This document shows positions 55,601 to 64,000 of a stretch of 64,000 nucleotides of DNA, one piece after another. The DNA lies in NCBI GenBank assembly GCA_964030475.1, contig CAXIPT010000010.1, forward strand, positions 2,373,234 through 2,437,233, given 5' to 3'. Source of the stretch: Tethya wilhelma. Its lineage: Eukaryota > Porifera > Demospongiae > Tethyida > Tethyidae. Every line of letters starts with the position of its first letter. The first letter of the stretch is position 1. A program made the translations under genes and the position numbers. The notes under the pieces are model-generated. The model was not told where the DNA came from, searched no databases, and worked only from the letters and a program-made list of their open reading frames with translations.

Positions 55601-55860
55601 TGGGGCAGGATCTGGGGACATGTATCTCCGTAGCTGACGGTGGTCNAAGTAATCTCTTGAATGTCCTCTCTGACAAAATGACCACTATTTTGCATGTAAG
55701 CATGTAGCATGCAGTTGTGTGACTGTTTGGTTGCCTAAAGTATTGCAGCTCTTTGGTAGTACACCCCACTGCAAAGTGATTTGTGATATCAGTTGGTCTT
55801 GTTTTGTCGTTGCTGGCTAGAATACAGTTTGGTTGCATTCCTCGGTTGCCATAGCAACCA
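47218..55860 (-). CDS. PLXN: plexin (semaphorin receptor), from membrane-proximal ectodomain to C-terminus
   Basis: About 24 minus-strand exons. Ectodomain: two exons of unclear type (55860-55481), [11 protein letters not shown] (55324-55137), a PSI domain (54896-54697, [20 protein letters not shown]), then IPT/TIG domains ([20 protein letters not shown] at 54305; [19 protein letters not shown] at 53282; 52850; 52580). Membrane segment [20 protein letters not shown] (51993-51697 exon), juxtamembrane helix ([12 protein letters not shown]). The cytoplasmic Ras/Rap GAP holds both conserved arginine motifs ([13 protein letters not shown] and [12 protein letters not shown]) with a Rho-GTPase-binding domain inserted (50369-49580, [33 protein letters not shown]). 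C-terminus: [38 protein letters not shown]. The Sema domain and signal peptide are not in the window. The gene crosses joins at 52639 and 55646 in a consistent order. Confidence 0.93.
48246..48303 (+). repeat. (GA)n microsatellite upstream of a plexin acceptor
   Basis: Reads (CT)n on the plexin strand just before the exon at 48234. Confidence 0.92.
48371..48627. mobile_element. foldback element, family B (copy 3), in a plexin intron
   Basis: The best full copy: left arm CTCAGTCTAGGAAGGTCGTA, ATTGGTACCATTGTGATCAG; right arm AAACCATATCATTTGAAAGA, TGATCACAATGGTGCAAGTC. The arms pair over about 80 bp. Confidence 0.85.
49151..49208 (+). repeat. (GA)n microsatellite forming a plexin acceptor
   Basis: On the gene strand (CT)n ends CTCCAG before the exon at 49150. 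Confidence 0.92.
49843..50024. mobile_element. possible MITE in a plexin intron (family A-like ends)
   Basis: TATAGTGGGAAATTG and AACTTTCCCGCTATA act as imperfect terminal inverted repeats about 180 bp apart. Non-coding. Confidence 0.5.
51475..51551 (+). repeat. (GA)n microsatellite upstream of a plexin acceptor
   Basis: About 38 GA dinucleotides; on the gene strand (CT)n followed by TTTCACAG and the exon at 51469. Confidence 0.92.
52581..52638 (+). repeat. (GA)n microsatellite forming a plexin acceptor, ending at a contig join
   Basis: On the gene strand (CT)n ends CTCCAG before the exon near 52580. The single N at 52639 lies at its right end, so repeat length is uncertain. Confidence 0.9.
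52639..52639. other. contig join (single N)
   Basis: Within a plexin intron; exon order on both sides agrees with plexin. Confidence 0.88.
53378..53526. mobile_element. MITE-like palindromic element, family D, in a plexin intron
   Basis: Ends ATTACCGTAGTTTGA and CAAATTACGGTAGTT are inverted; the interior is CG-rich for this window (TTCGCGTTGAAAA, GACGCGTACG). About 150 bp. Confidence 0.65.
53816..54026. mobile_element. MITE, family A (copy 2), in a plexin intron
   Basis: Begins ACCATAATTATAGCACAAAA and ends TTTTTGCTATACGGTAA; internal AATCCACCAATCACGAAA matches the copy at 27987. Confidence 0.78.
54387..54641. mobile_element. foldback element, family B (copy 4), in a plexin intron
   Basis: Left arm CTAGGAAGGTCGTATATATG, GGGATTGGTACCATTGTGAT; right arm AAACCATATCATTCAAAAGA, GATTGTAATGGTGCAAGCC. 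Same centre as 48371. Confidence 0.83.
54955..55110. repeat. TATACAGT/GTTAACAG palindromic repeat cluster
   Basis: Dense short units (AGTATACAGTATACAG, GTTAACAGTTAACAG) and their inverses within a plexin intron; could form cruciform structure. Confidence 0.8.
55646..55646. other. contig join (single N)
   Basis: Falls inside a plexin ectodomain exon, whose frame continues across it. Confidence 0.8.
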
Positions 55861-56591
55861 TTCTTTCCACATGTGCTCCATTCTTGTGGTTGACGTTTGA
55901 GGTTAATGGGGAGAATTTAATTAAGACCATTTTTAATTAGGGAGCACCCTTGAAGTGGAATGTCATTGCTACTGTATATCAGTCACTGGAAGTATATATC
56001 ATCAATCTGTGTGTGTGCTGACATTCACTTGCATGCATACCAACTACCAGTCACTGTAGTAAGCCAATGGCTCAAGTGTCACACTTGACACAAGCAACTA
56101 TATCTTTAGTGTGACACCATCCATCCTCAGCCACCTATACCTCTGTTCACATTTCAGCTGTCTGTGTATCTATTCCTGGCCCCAGACTGTCTCCCTCTAC
56201 CTAGCCAGTTAGCTGCATGGCTATTGTCTCAGTACAGCATGGCCACCCATATGGCCATCCTTATACTGTATATACTGGCAGCTGTACTGGTGATACATTG
56301 CAGCTGTTGGAGTATACCACATCTTACATCATCTACTCATTATGGCACAGCTGCCTTTAATTATTGCCCCTTACAGTTTACTAAGGAAGAATTGAATATG
56401 TTTGATGTCCTTATCTCCCACAGCTTCTGGCTTTGAGCCTAGCCTACTTTGCTTGTTGCTATGGTTGTACATCCCCCCAGGGGGTAATATTTTGAGAAGA
56501 GTTCTGTCTTGATTTTTGACAAGTGGTAAAGTATAGGCAATTGCAATATGTACAGAGCAATGTGTCAACTGCCAATTGAGCTAAATCTAGT

Positions 56592-56796
56592 ATCGTATTG
56601 CGGGTAAATTTCGCGAGAATTAAATTTGGCGAATTATTCTGCAAATCACCAAATTAAATCGCCAAACATACATGCGTGCGCCCATATAGACAACACAGCC
56701 TGCAGAATTAAATCTCCAAATTTATAGTTGCCCATCATCTAAAATGCAAATTTGCCAAATTTTAAGCTCACCAAATTTACCCACTATACGGTATTA
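56592..56796. mobile_element. MITE, family A subfamily 2 (copy 2)
   Basis: Begins TATTGCGGGTAAATTTCGCG and ends CCAAATTTACCCACTATACG; inner AATTAAATTTGGCGAATTAT as in 43534. Non-coding. Confidence 0.82.
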
Positions 56797-57261
56797 TACA
56801 CATTTTCTTTATCCTGTCTTCTAATGGCCAGTCGTCTATGCTGACGTGACGTAATTGCAAGCGTTCTTACAACCTATAATGTATATATAATGTAACAAGT
56901 GCCTCCAGGTGACGTGAAGGACTTCAGTGACAACTGGCCATCCTGGTATCACCTCATGTTTGATTCAGCAACAAGCCTCGTGTCACAGTGGGGGGTCTAG
57001 ACACAGACATAGACATAGACCCCCCAGAACTGATGGACAAGTAGGTTATTGGGTGAAAGGTGACAAGTGTATGATCTCTGCCAACTGTCTTCCGTACAGA
57101 GTCACCAGTATTTGTACCAATGAATGTACTCCTTTGATCCTTAGCTGGTGTGAATAGGGTTAATGTGGAGAGTATGAATATTTATTTGGTTTTTTGAAGC
57201 TCATGAATAACCATTAGGATGTCTATGGCATTATGTACCAGAAGAGATACAATACAGAGTC

Positions 57262-57369
57262 CGCCTTTGCTGAGCTGGTAAGCAGGTGCATGTGATCAGC
57301 TCTCATTTTGAAGTATTGTGGTCACATGATTGGAATGTAATTGATGGACTCGCCAGCTCAGCAAAGGCG
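57262..57369. repeat. 17-bp perfect inverted repeat
   Basis: CGCCTTTGCTGAGCTGG at 57262-57278 and its exact reverse complement at 57353-57369, with a 74-bp loop. No coding context seen. Confidence 0.85.
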
Positions 57370-58193
57370 CACTTGTGTCGCACCTCCTCTGACATTGTAC
57401 CTTGAGAAGAAACAGGCATTGTGTTATTAGAAGAGAGATTAGTGGCCATTCCTCTTTGAAGTACCCTCAACTCTTGAGATCAAGGCCTTCTTGTCTGGCA
57501 ACAAATCACTTATCTTCTACTTATTCAGTGAAAACACACTCACTGCATGTAATTGCTCTCTTGTACACAGAACTTTCCCGCACTTTGTCGGGAAAAATGC
57601 TCCCAGCACAAAGTTTTTTGCGTAAAGAAATTATAATTATAAATATCATATACCCTGAGGGGAGATTGATAATCCATTCAAGTTGGGTTAAATTTCAATT
57701 GTCTGTGCCTAACTTAACTGAATATTAACTCGTGAGAACGGCTGCCGGCTATTTTGCATATTCATAAGCCCTTACTTAATAAACGGTAATTTCATTATCT
57801 ACCTCAAGTGCCTGACCACTTGAGCTCCACTCGCTGGACCACATTGGCGTGTGGTACATGACCTATAGTAAACAAACCAACGTAGGGCAGAGCGCCTGCC
57901 ATCCTCAACCCAGCTGACTCAAACACTCAAGGAGCACTTTGTTGTGTGCTGCTGACAATAATCGAATTACAAACCCTCTAACTGAGCGTCTGAGGGTGAC
58001 CAACAGAAGAAGGTCCTTGTGATTGGTTGGCCAAAGGATGCTATAAGTGGCAGGAATAGTAAGGTGGTGGTTTCCATAGAGATCTAGAAAATGGCAGGTT
58101 TTGACCCTGTCTTTAAGGTGTTCACTTGGAGGTGTATGTATAGAGAGTTAGATAATGTATTTGTGGGTGTGGTGAGATTGCTATGGCTACATT

Positions 58194-58413
58194 AAGGTAT
58201 TGTTTATTGAACTTTAATTAAATGTACCTTGTGCGTGAACTCTAAAATGTGCAATTAAATTGCAAAGCAGATAGATTTAAAAAATGATTTAAACTAGCAT
58301 GGATTCAGGTATTGTTTATATGAACTTTTAATGCACCTTGTGCGTGGACTCTAAAATGTGTGATTAAATTTCAGAGCAGATAGATTTTAAAAAATGATTT
58401 GTACTAGCATGGA
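58194..58413. repeat. tandem duplication of about 105 bp
   Basis: Two direct copies, each with GGTATTGTTTAT, CACCTTGTGCGTG-like text and ACTAGCATGGATT, about 90% alike by eye. Confidence 0.85.
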
Positions 58414-59695
58414 TTAATAAGAATTATAACATTTTTGCAGAGTGGGGTTGTTTATTTACATCCTACTAAAGTGGGCTAGTGGACACATGGCATGTGGTAG
58501 CACTTTACCCCATGCAAAGATCTGCTGTGTGTGAGAGCATCCTGCATACCTCCATACAAAACAAGGTGATAAACGTTCCTGCTTAGATATTCATTTGCAA
58601 ACATTTGCATAAAATGCAGCTTCCAATGTTGCAAAGCGTTTATTCATTGCTAATTTGCTAATTGGATTCATGCTGACTCTATTAAATTAATTGGAATGAT
58701 GTAACATGCCTGGTTGCTAAGCACATGTGTTTACCCTAGCAACACTGGAGTGTGTGTGTATGTGTATCTAAACAGATCAGTGTGTACAGTACCTCCCCTC
58801 TGATAAACACAGCTGCCTCTCATTTGAATGGATGACTTCATTAGCAAGTCTACTGAATTTGGGGTGGTATTTTTCATTTCTCTAAAGGAGGAGAGAAGCT
58901 GTTGATTTTCCCACTTCCCCTGTCTCAGGATACAGCTGGTGGGAACTGGTTCTTTCTGTTTGTCTGGTGTGGCTGTCTAGCTAGACAGGAAATCATCCTC
59001 TTTAGCTATGGTAGTGGAGTGGTTAGTTCAATGTTTGCCTGTCAGTCAATTCACTTACAACCACTTCAGCTACTTCCTGCATTGCATGTGCCTGTGGAAA
59101 GGACTTGTCCATTTGAGCACCATGGGTACACACACTCACCTGCTTACTCCTCTCCAAGTTCAGCTCTTTTTTTGTAGGAACAGATTTGATGCAGAAAAAA
59201 AATCTATACAGGATTAACTACCTCAGTTAATGGTCACTCAAAATGACCAAGTTTGAACAAAAATGTGTCTTTTTTCTACAAAACAAGGTTAAGATCCTTA
59301 CACAAGGTGAATTTGAGAGCCCGTGGCTTCTTCTTAAGAGTCATGGCAACGGAGCAAAGGCTGGCAGCTGGAACTCTTCCTTTGAGACATCCTTTCTAGA
59401 ACAGCTGGTGACTCCCGCCAATCCCCTACCTCCCAACTCCACTCTTGTATTGTGGCACCAGTGATACAGCTAGCCTAACAGGCTGACACACTCATGGTTT
59501 TTGTCTCAGCTGTTTGTGGGGTTCTCAAGCCATTGCTGTGGGTAGGCTGTGGTCTCCGATTAATGTCTCTGCGTGACTTCTCCTCCAGGATGACAGATGC
59601 AGTTTGGTTTTCCTGTGGTCTGCTATTGAGCTGTGTGTGAGTGTGTTTGTGTGAATGTGAGTGAGGGTATTCAACGAGAATTATCTGAGTGTAGG

Positions 59696-59937
59696 AGGGT
59701 TGGAAGAAACTGGGATTAGTACCACGACAATCAGCATAAAATGAGCTTCTTAATGGTATAAATATAGTGAAAATTTGAACGTTTTTGTCAAAAAATTGCA
59801 CTCGACCAATCCATGGTTTTTGATGACTTGGGTCAAAATTTAAATCTAGTAATAAACCATATCATTTGAAAGATCTCATTGAGCTGTATGGTGCCAGTCC
59901 CAGCTCAACGCGACCTTCCTAGACTGAGATATTGCAG
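59696..59937. mobile_element. foldback element, family B (copy 5)
   Basis: Diverged left arm (GGAAGAAACTGGGATTAGTA), well kept right arm (AAACCATATCATTTGAAAGA, CGACCTTCCTAGACTGAGAT). Confidence 0.75.
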
Positions 59938-60073
59938 ATCAAAGTGTTGATCACTCAATTACTCTATCAAACGAAGGCACAAATCCTGCACTTGATTTCA
60001 AGGAAATAGCAACTATTGGGAACTTTTTCTCTGCATGTTGTTTGATTTTTATCTAGTTCTGATCGAATGTGAA

Positions 60074-60075
<2 letters not shown>

Positions 60076-60118
<43 letters not shown>
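60076..60118. repeat. (GT)n microsatellite
   Basis: About 21 GT dinucleotides in the gene-free region; an (AC)n run lies at 61750-61797. Confidence 0.9.
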
Positions 60119-60122
<4 letters not shown>

Positions 60123-61749
60123 CTTTCTATCACTCGAAGTTTACTTTGCTATCCTCCAACGATTGTTCCCGTGCCAACCACCAGTCCATTTTTAGCAAGG
60201 AGAGTGTGTGTGTGTCGTTCACAATTGGAATAATTATAGTTCTAACTTATTTTGCTCCCTCTTAGATCTACACATGTGCACCCAGCTGTAAGTGATACCT
60301 ACTTGAAAGTGGTCATGGCCCTTACATCTGTGTGCCTATTGATAATTATACCCTTAGCAACAATACACATGTGTGTGAATACTTACCCCCAGGGCAGCTA
60401 GCTGTCTGATTGTCCAGCTGCTTGCCTTGAGGAGCCTTCATGGTCAGTTCAGGTATTCTTATCTAATATTCCTCAGTCGTTTCAACTTAAATAATTTATA
60501 GTTTGTGTGTGGTAGTAATAATTATAACGAGTTTAGTTTTCTCAAGTCACTCATGCACCACACACACAGGTGGACTGGCAATGGTAGTGGTGTGTTTGAA
60601 TCTGCAGTTGATTTTGTGCCATCTTTGCAGTTTGATTGTTTCTTTTTTTAACCTTTGGGGAATGTGTTCAGACCAGCTGCTTCTAGAGTGGCCCTCCTCT
60701 GACAGAACAAGTGTTTGTGTTGTGAGAGTTTGTGTGTGTTTTTGTAGCCTCCACTAAAACATGTGAGACATATTCTGTGTGTGTTGGTCATTTCTTTGTG
60801 TAACAAAAGCAACAGGTGACACAGCATGTGTGTGAGTGTGTGTAAATGAGCATGATTTAGTGTATGTATATCTGTGTGTACATGTATGTATGTATGTATG
60901 TATTAACAATTCCACTGCATGTGTGTATGTTAGTCTTTGCTACCAATGCACACATGGCATTGTGCCTGTCTATCAACATTGTAAGTGTGCAACATGTGTA
61001 TCTTGTGTTTGGTGCTTGCCTCTTCCTACCCTTAAAACAAACATTGACAGTTGTCTCTCTCTAGAGGAACCTTCAACACAACCAGCTGTGACCCTCAACA
61101 TTGTGTGTCTGTGATGTGAGCTCCATCAACTGTTACTAATGTTTGGTGTACAACCCCAAAACATAGTTGGATACAAAGTTGTGTCTTTGTTCCCCTTAGC
61201 TGTGCTATACAGACCATGAAAGACATGTCTGTGTAGTTTAACAACACAAGACCATCATGTTAGTACATTAGTTTTACATATTAATTATAAAGTAATTGTC
61301 TAGAGCATGACTGGCAAAATTAAACATCCCAAAAAAAAATAATTTTAGCAGCAAAAAATTTCCATTCTACTCTTTATGTATTGTGTAGAAATGAAACCGT
61401 TTGGGGCATCATTGTAGATAATTGTTGTGAATTGGACCAGCTGTATGCTTGAGGTAGTGCATTTGTTTGCTGTCTGTTTACAGCTGCCATGAGTTATATC
61501 TTCCCCCACCTCCTTGTTGTGTGTGGTTTGTAGAGGAGGTTTTCAATCAATTGATAGTACAGAATAGTTTCTTTTTGGGAGAATCTGGGTGTTGTGATAA
61601 AACTAATAGAAAAGGGGAAATATCTGGCCATTTATGAGAAGGTGGATGTTGTTTCTGTTCACTTTTGAAATTCTAATTCATGTAAGAAATCCCCCTGTAT
61701 AACTTTGTTGTTATTGTTGTTGTATGGTTAAAGCATATTGTCCCAGCTG

Positions 61750-61797
<48 letters not shown>

Positions 61798-61920
61798 AAT
61801 AATTACATGTTTCCAATTACAGTATAGACATATCCTGTTTTGTTTATTTCTATAAATAGTAACCTATTGTTCATGCACAAAAGACCATCCAGCTGGGTTC
61901 ACCTGCAGTCTCTTGTCTCA

Positions 61921-61921
61921 N
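61921..61921. other. contig join (single N)
   Basis: Start of the inverted SUCO-like copy; the matching position in the left copy is about 44858. Confidence 0.88.
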
Positions 61922-61992
61922 GGAGATGGCCTGGGAACAAGGCTAAGAGTGTGTAGGAAAAAACCATCAATGTCTTTTTCTTTCATTTGAAG

Positions 61993-62992
61993 GCGCAGGT
62001 CAGCAACAGAGGGTGACTGATGAGTTGAACTCTCTTCATTTGTCATCGCAAAATCAGAACAAAAACTTTGCTTCTCTTGACTGTGGTGCAAAGGTCATTG
62101 AGACAAATCCAGGAGCCCAAGTACGTATATTCGAACACAATCACTATTATCATACCTTCACACTGTCACACCATCACACCCTCACATCCTCACATATTCA
62201 CACACTCACACTCACACCCTCAAACCCTCATACCCTCACATTGTCACACCCTCACACCATCACACCCTCACATATTCACGCACTCACACTCACACCCTCA
62301 AACCCTCATACCCTCACATTGTCACACCCTCATATCCTCACACCATCACACCCTCACAGAATCCCAGCTCCATTCTGGACGAGAACAAAGACAAGTATAT
62401 GATCAACACATGTTCCTCAAAGATCTGGTTCATCGTCCAGCTATGTGAGATGGTTTCAGTGAGGACTCTGGAGATAGCGTCCTTCGAGCTGTTTTCTTCT
62501 ACTCCTCAGAGCTTTATCGTCTACTGCGCTGAAAGGTGGGTGGAGTTTGTGGGTGTAGCTTGGATGATGTAATGAATGAATTTGTGTATTCTATTCCCAA
62601 TCCAGGTATCCGACTGATAATTGGTTCCAACTTGGGACATTTCTTGCACGCAATGAACGAAGTGTACAAAGCTTTCCTCTCATCATGGATGAGAATGTGT
62701 ACGCCAATTACATCAAGGTTGGTCAGGGAATTCCCCTTTATAATCTAATATCCATGACATCATACTTTCTTACTTTAACCTCTTTCACTTTTTATTTTAA
62801 CCCTTTCCATTCCACAACAGGTGGAGATGGTGAGTCACTACGGCGACGAGCGTTACTGCCCCCTGAGTTTATTCCGGGTGTTGGGTGCCTCTATGATAGA
62901 GGTGTATGAGGAGAGTGAGCAGAACACCCACTCATCAGGGAGTCCAATATCCCCCAGCCTAGTGCTACCCCCCAGTGAGGGGTTCGGTGAAG
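61993..62992 (+). CDS. SUCO: SUCO-like protein, second copy, SUN-like domain exons
   Basis: Exons 61993-62120, 62360-62535, 62606-62717 and 62821-62992 repeat the last four exons of the 43775-46735 gene: [68 protein letters not shown] and [19 protein letters not shown]. Splice sites and protein are practically the same; the introns differ mainly in minisatellite length. Exons for the N-terminal half are absent because the contig begins at 61922. It is best read as the other haplotype of the same gene. Confidence 0.85.
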
Positions 62993-63027
62993 GTGAGTCA
63001 ATACCCCCTGTGTGAAACATAAAATGT

Positions 63028-63235
63028 GTAGCTGGTAAATTTGGCAGGCTTAAAATTTGGCGAATTCTCATTTTAGCATGATTGGCGATTTTAATTTTGC
63101 TGATTTAGCTCCGCACGCTGCATTGTTTATATGCGCATGCATGCATATAAAACTGTTTGGCGATTTGAAAAATAATTCACCAATTCGCCAAATTTAATTG
63201 TCGCCAAATTTTCCTGCTATACCATACTGTACGTT
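63028..63235. mobile_element. MITE, family A subfamily 2 (right copy of 43534)
   Basis: Same element as 43534-43745 in reverse orientation, inside the duplicated block. Confidence 0.82.
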
Positions 63236-63744
63236 ATTTTGCAAGTATATAATCCTGACGACCTTTACCATATTTTGTGAAGCCAGCTGCCAGTTTTCAG
63301 TAACCCGATACATTATCTGTATCAATTGTTTAATCCATTAGCGGCATAATCGCAACCCATTGTGTGTTTACATAAAACATGAGGTATCTTTTTCTCTTAG
63401 CTTTTGTTGCGTTTACCATGCACCGAGTGGCTAATCAAAAACAGCCGCTCGCTGACACTAAACAGACGCTCTCCCATTCAACACATGTCATCCCATTTAC
63501 AAACCACATCAAAAGCACCGCATGTTATCAAACAACCCATTGTGGGGCATCCACGCCGACCACAGCGTTGCTATGCAGGGGGTCTTCATCACCTTGTTGG
63601 GAGGCGGGATTAGATACCGGGCATACCTCAGACACGCCACACATCTAGCGTTTGTGAGTGATGTATTGTTCTTGAAGGAGCTCTGTTCCTGTGTGATAAC
63701 AAGGTCTGACCTCTTATGGGAGACATCGTAGCTAGCTAGGTCCT

Positions 63745-63819
63745 TGTGTGTGTGTTGGGAAAGGATTTGTAGCGTCTGATGAAGACCGTATGTGTGTTTG
63801 TGTGTGTGTGTGTGTGTTT

Positions 63820-63857
<38 letters not shown>

Positions 63858-63915
63858 ATTGGGTAAGGATTTGTAGCGTCTGATGAAGACCGTATGTGTG
63901 TTTGTGTGTGTGTGT
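63745..63915. repeat. satellite/GT region, right copy
   Basis: Two occurrences of GGATTTGTAGCGTCTGATGA (63763 and 63868), reverse of the 138-bp unit, separated by GT repeats but with shorter spacing (about 105 bp). Confidence 0.82.
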
Positions 63916-64000
63916 ATTTGATGTAGTAAGGATGCTGTGAATTCAATATACAATTTCAGAGTTCCATTAAAGAATTTTTTTTGTCAGTCAATGAAAAGTT

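Larger units (their letters stand above)
55861..61920. other. 6-kb region without a recognised gene
   Basis: I see no convincing exon on either strand; the plexin Sema exons expected on the minus strand are not recognisable here. It holds a family A MITE (56592), a family B element (59696), a perfect 17-bp inverted repeat (57262/57353), a tandem duplication of about 105 bp (58194-58413), a (GT)n run (60076-60118) and an (AC)n run (61750-61797). It may be a long plexin intron or an intergenic stretch. Confidence 0.5.
61922..63745. repeat. inverted large duplicate, right copy (partner 43021-44858)
   Basis: Reverse complement of the left copy, including SUCO-like exons, the family A MITE (63028-63232) and the 3' flank. 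Beyond 63745 it continues through about two satellite units into sequence that is absent from the left copy (63915-64000) and may belong in the gap. Confidence 0.85.

Noticed and set aside
55861..61920. Scattered short open frames of 60-110 codons
   Set aside because: No recognisable protein features, splice structure or compositional signal; many run through repeats.
62150..62360. Long Pro-His-Thr open frames in the SUCO-like second copy
   Set aside because: Translation of the CACCCTCA minisatellite read through the intron.
1..64000. tRNA, rRNA and CRISPR-like arrays
   Set aside because: No cloverleaf-forming segment with A/B boxes, no rRNA sequence and no direct-repeat/spacer array were recognised by eye; tandem repeats present are micro-, mini- or satellites.

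Overview
Organism and overall character. This is eukaryotic, intron-rich, AT-rich DNA with very short introns (many 50-110 bp), dense microsatellites and several families of short palindromic elements. Gene content (cytosolic isoleucyl-tRNA synthetase, plexin, a SUN-domain ossification-factor-like protein, an ASZ1/GASZ-like ankyrin protein, many Death domains) points to an early-branching animal. A demosponge such as Amphimedon is my best guess; this is inference from gene content and style, not a match I could run. Nine isolated single Ns and one 445-N gap mark contig joins. The scaffold is partly mis-oriented, and one block is present twice.

Layout. 1-703 (-): first exon of an unrecognised gene ('KPKP' protein, copy 1). 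1494-5443 (-): the C-terminal half of isoleucyl-tRNA synthetase (IARS). 6270-29529 (+): a tandem array of eleven related genes, gene remnants or pseudogenes, each built as Death domain - variable linker - transmembrane segment - about 230-residue six-cysteine ectodomain - second transmembrane segment. 29809-30471 (-): further IARS exons that splice in phase to the exon at 5443, so the whole array lies inside one IARS intron on the opposite strand. 31113-32790: one contig that is a single open, acidic Ser/Pro-rich frame. 32792-34532 (-): KPKP protein copy 2, which continues into a Death domain and a coiled coil. 34775-36442 (+) and 38575-39533 (+): IARS editing-domain and N-terminal exons, on contigs that appear individually flipped. 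36713-38014 (-): ASZ1-like gene, head-to-head with IARS. 39534-43020: IARS intron, foldback elements, minisatellites, the N gap and a 138-bp satellite. 43775-46735 (-): SUCO-like gene. 47218-55860 (-): plexin from its last PSI domain to the end of the GAP domain. 55861-61920: no gene recognised. 61993-64000 (+): an inverted second copy of the middle of the SUCO-like gene.

Main point. The unusual system is the Death-domain two-pass membrane protein array. Seven members keep a complete reading frame when spliced as proposed here (units 1, 2, 3, 5, 6, 9, 11; unit 3 has lost its Death domain). Four are broken (4, 7, 8, 10), and two further 3'-end relics lie between units. Every intron that I could place in the array is phase 1, so linker exons can be gained or lost without breaking the frame; the linkers are indeed the most variable part. 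The ectodomain has six conserved cysteines. Unit 3 lacks exactly Cys2 and Cys3, and unit 11 lacks exactly Cys4 and Cys5, which suggests the disulfide pairs 2-3, 4-5 and, by elimination, 1-6. I do not recognise the ectodomain. A birth-and-death family of surface sensors or recognition proteins feeding Death-fold signalling is a reasonable hypothesis, but function is inference.
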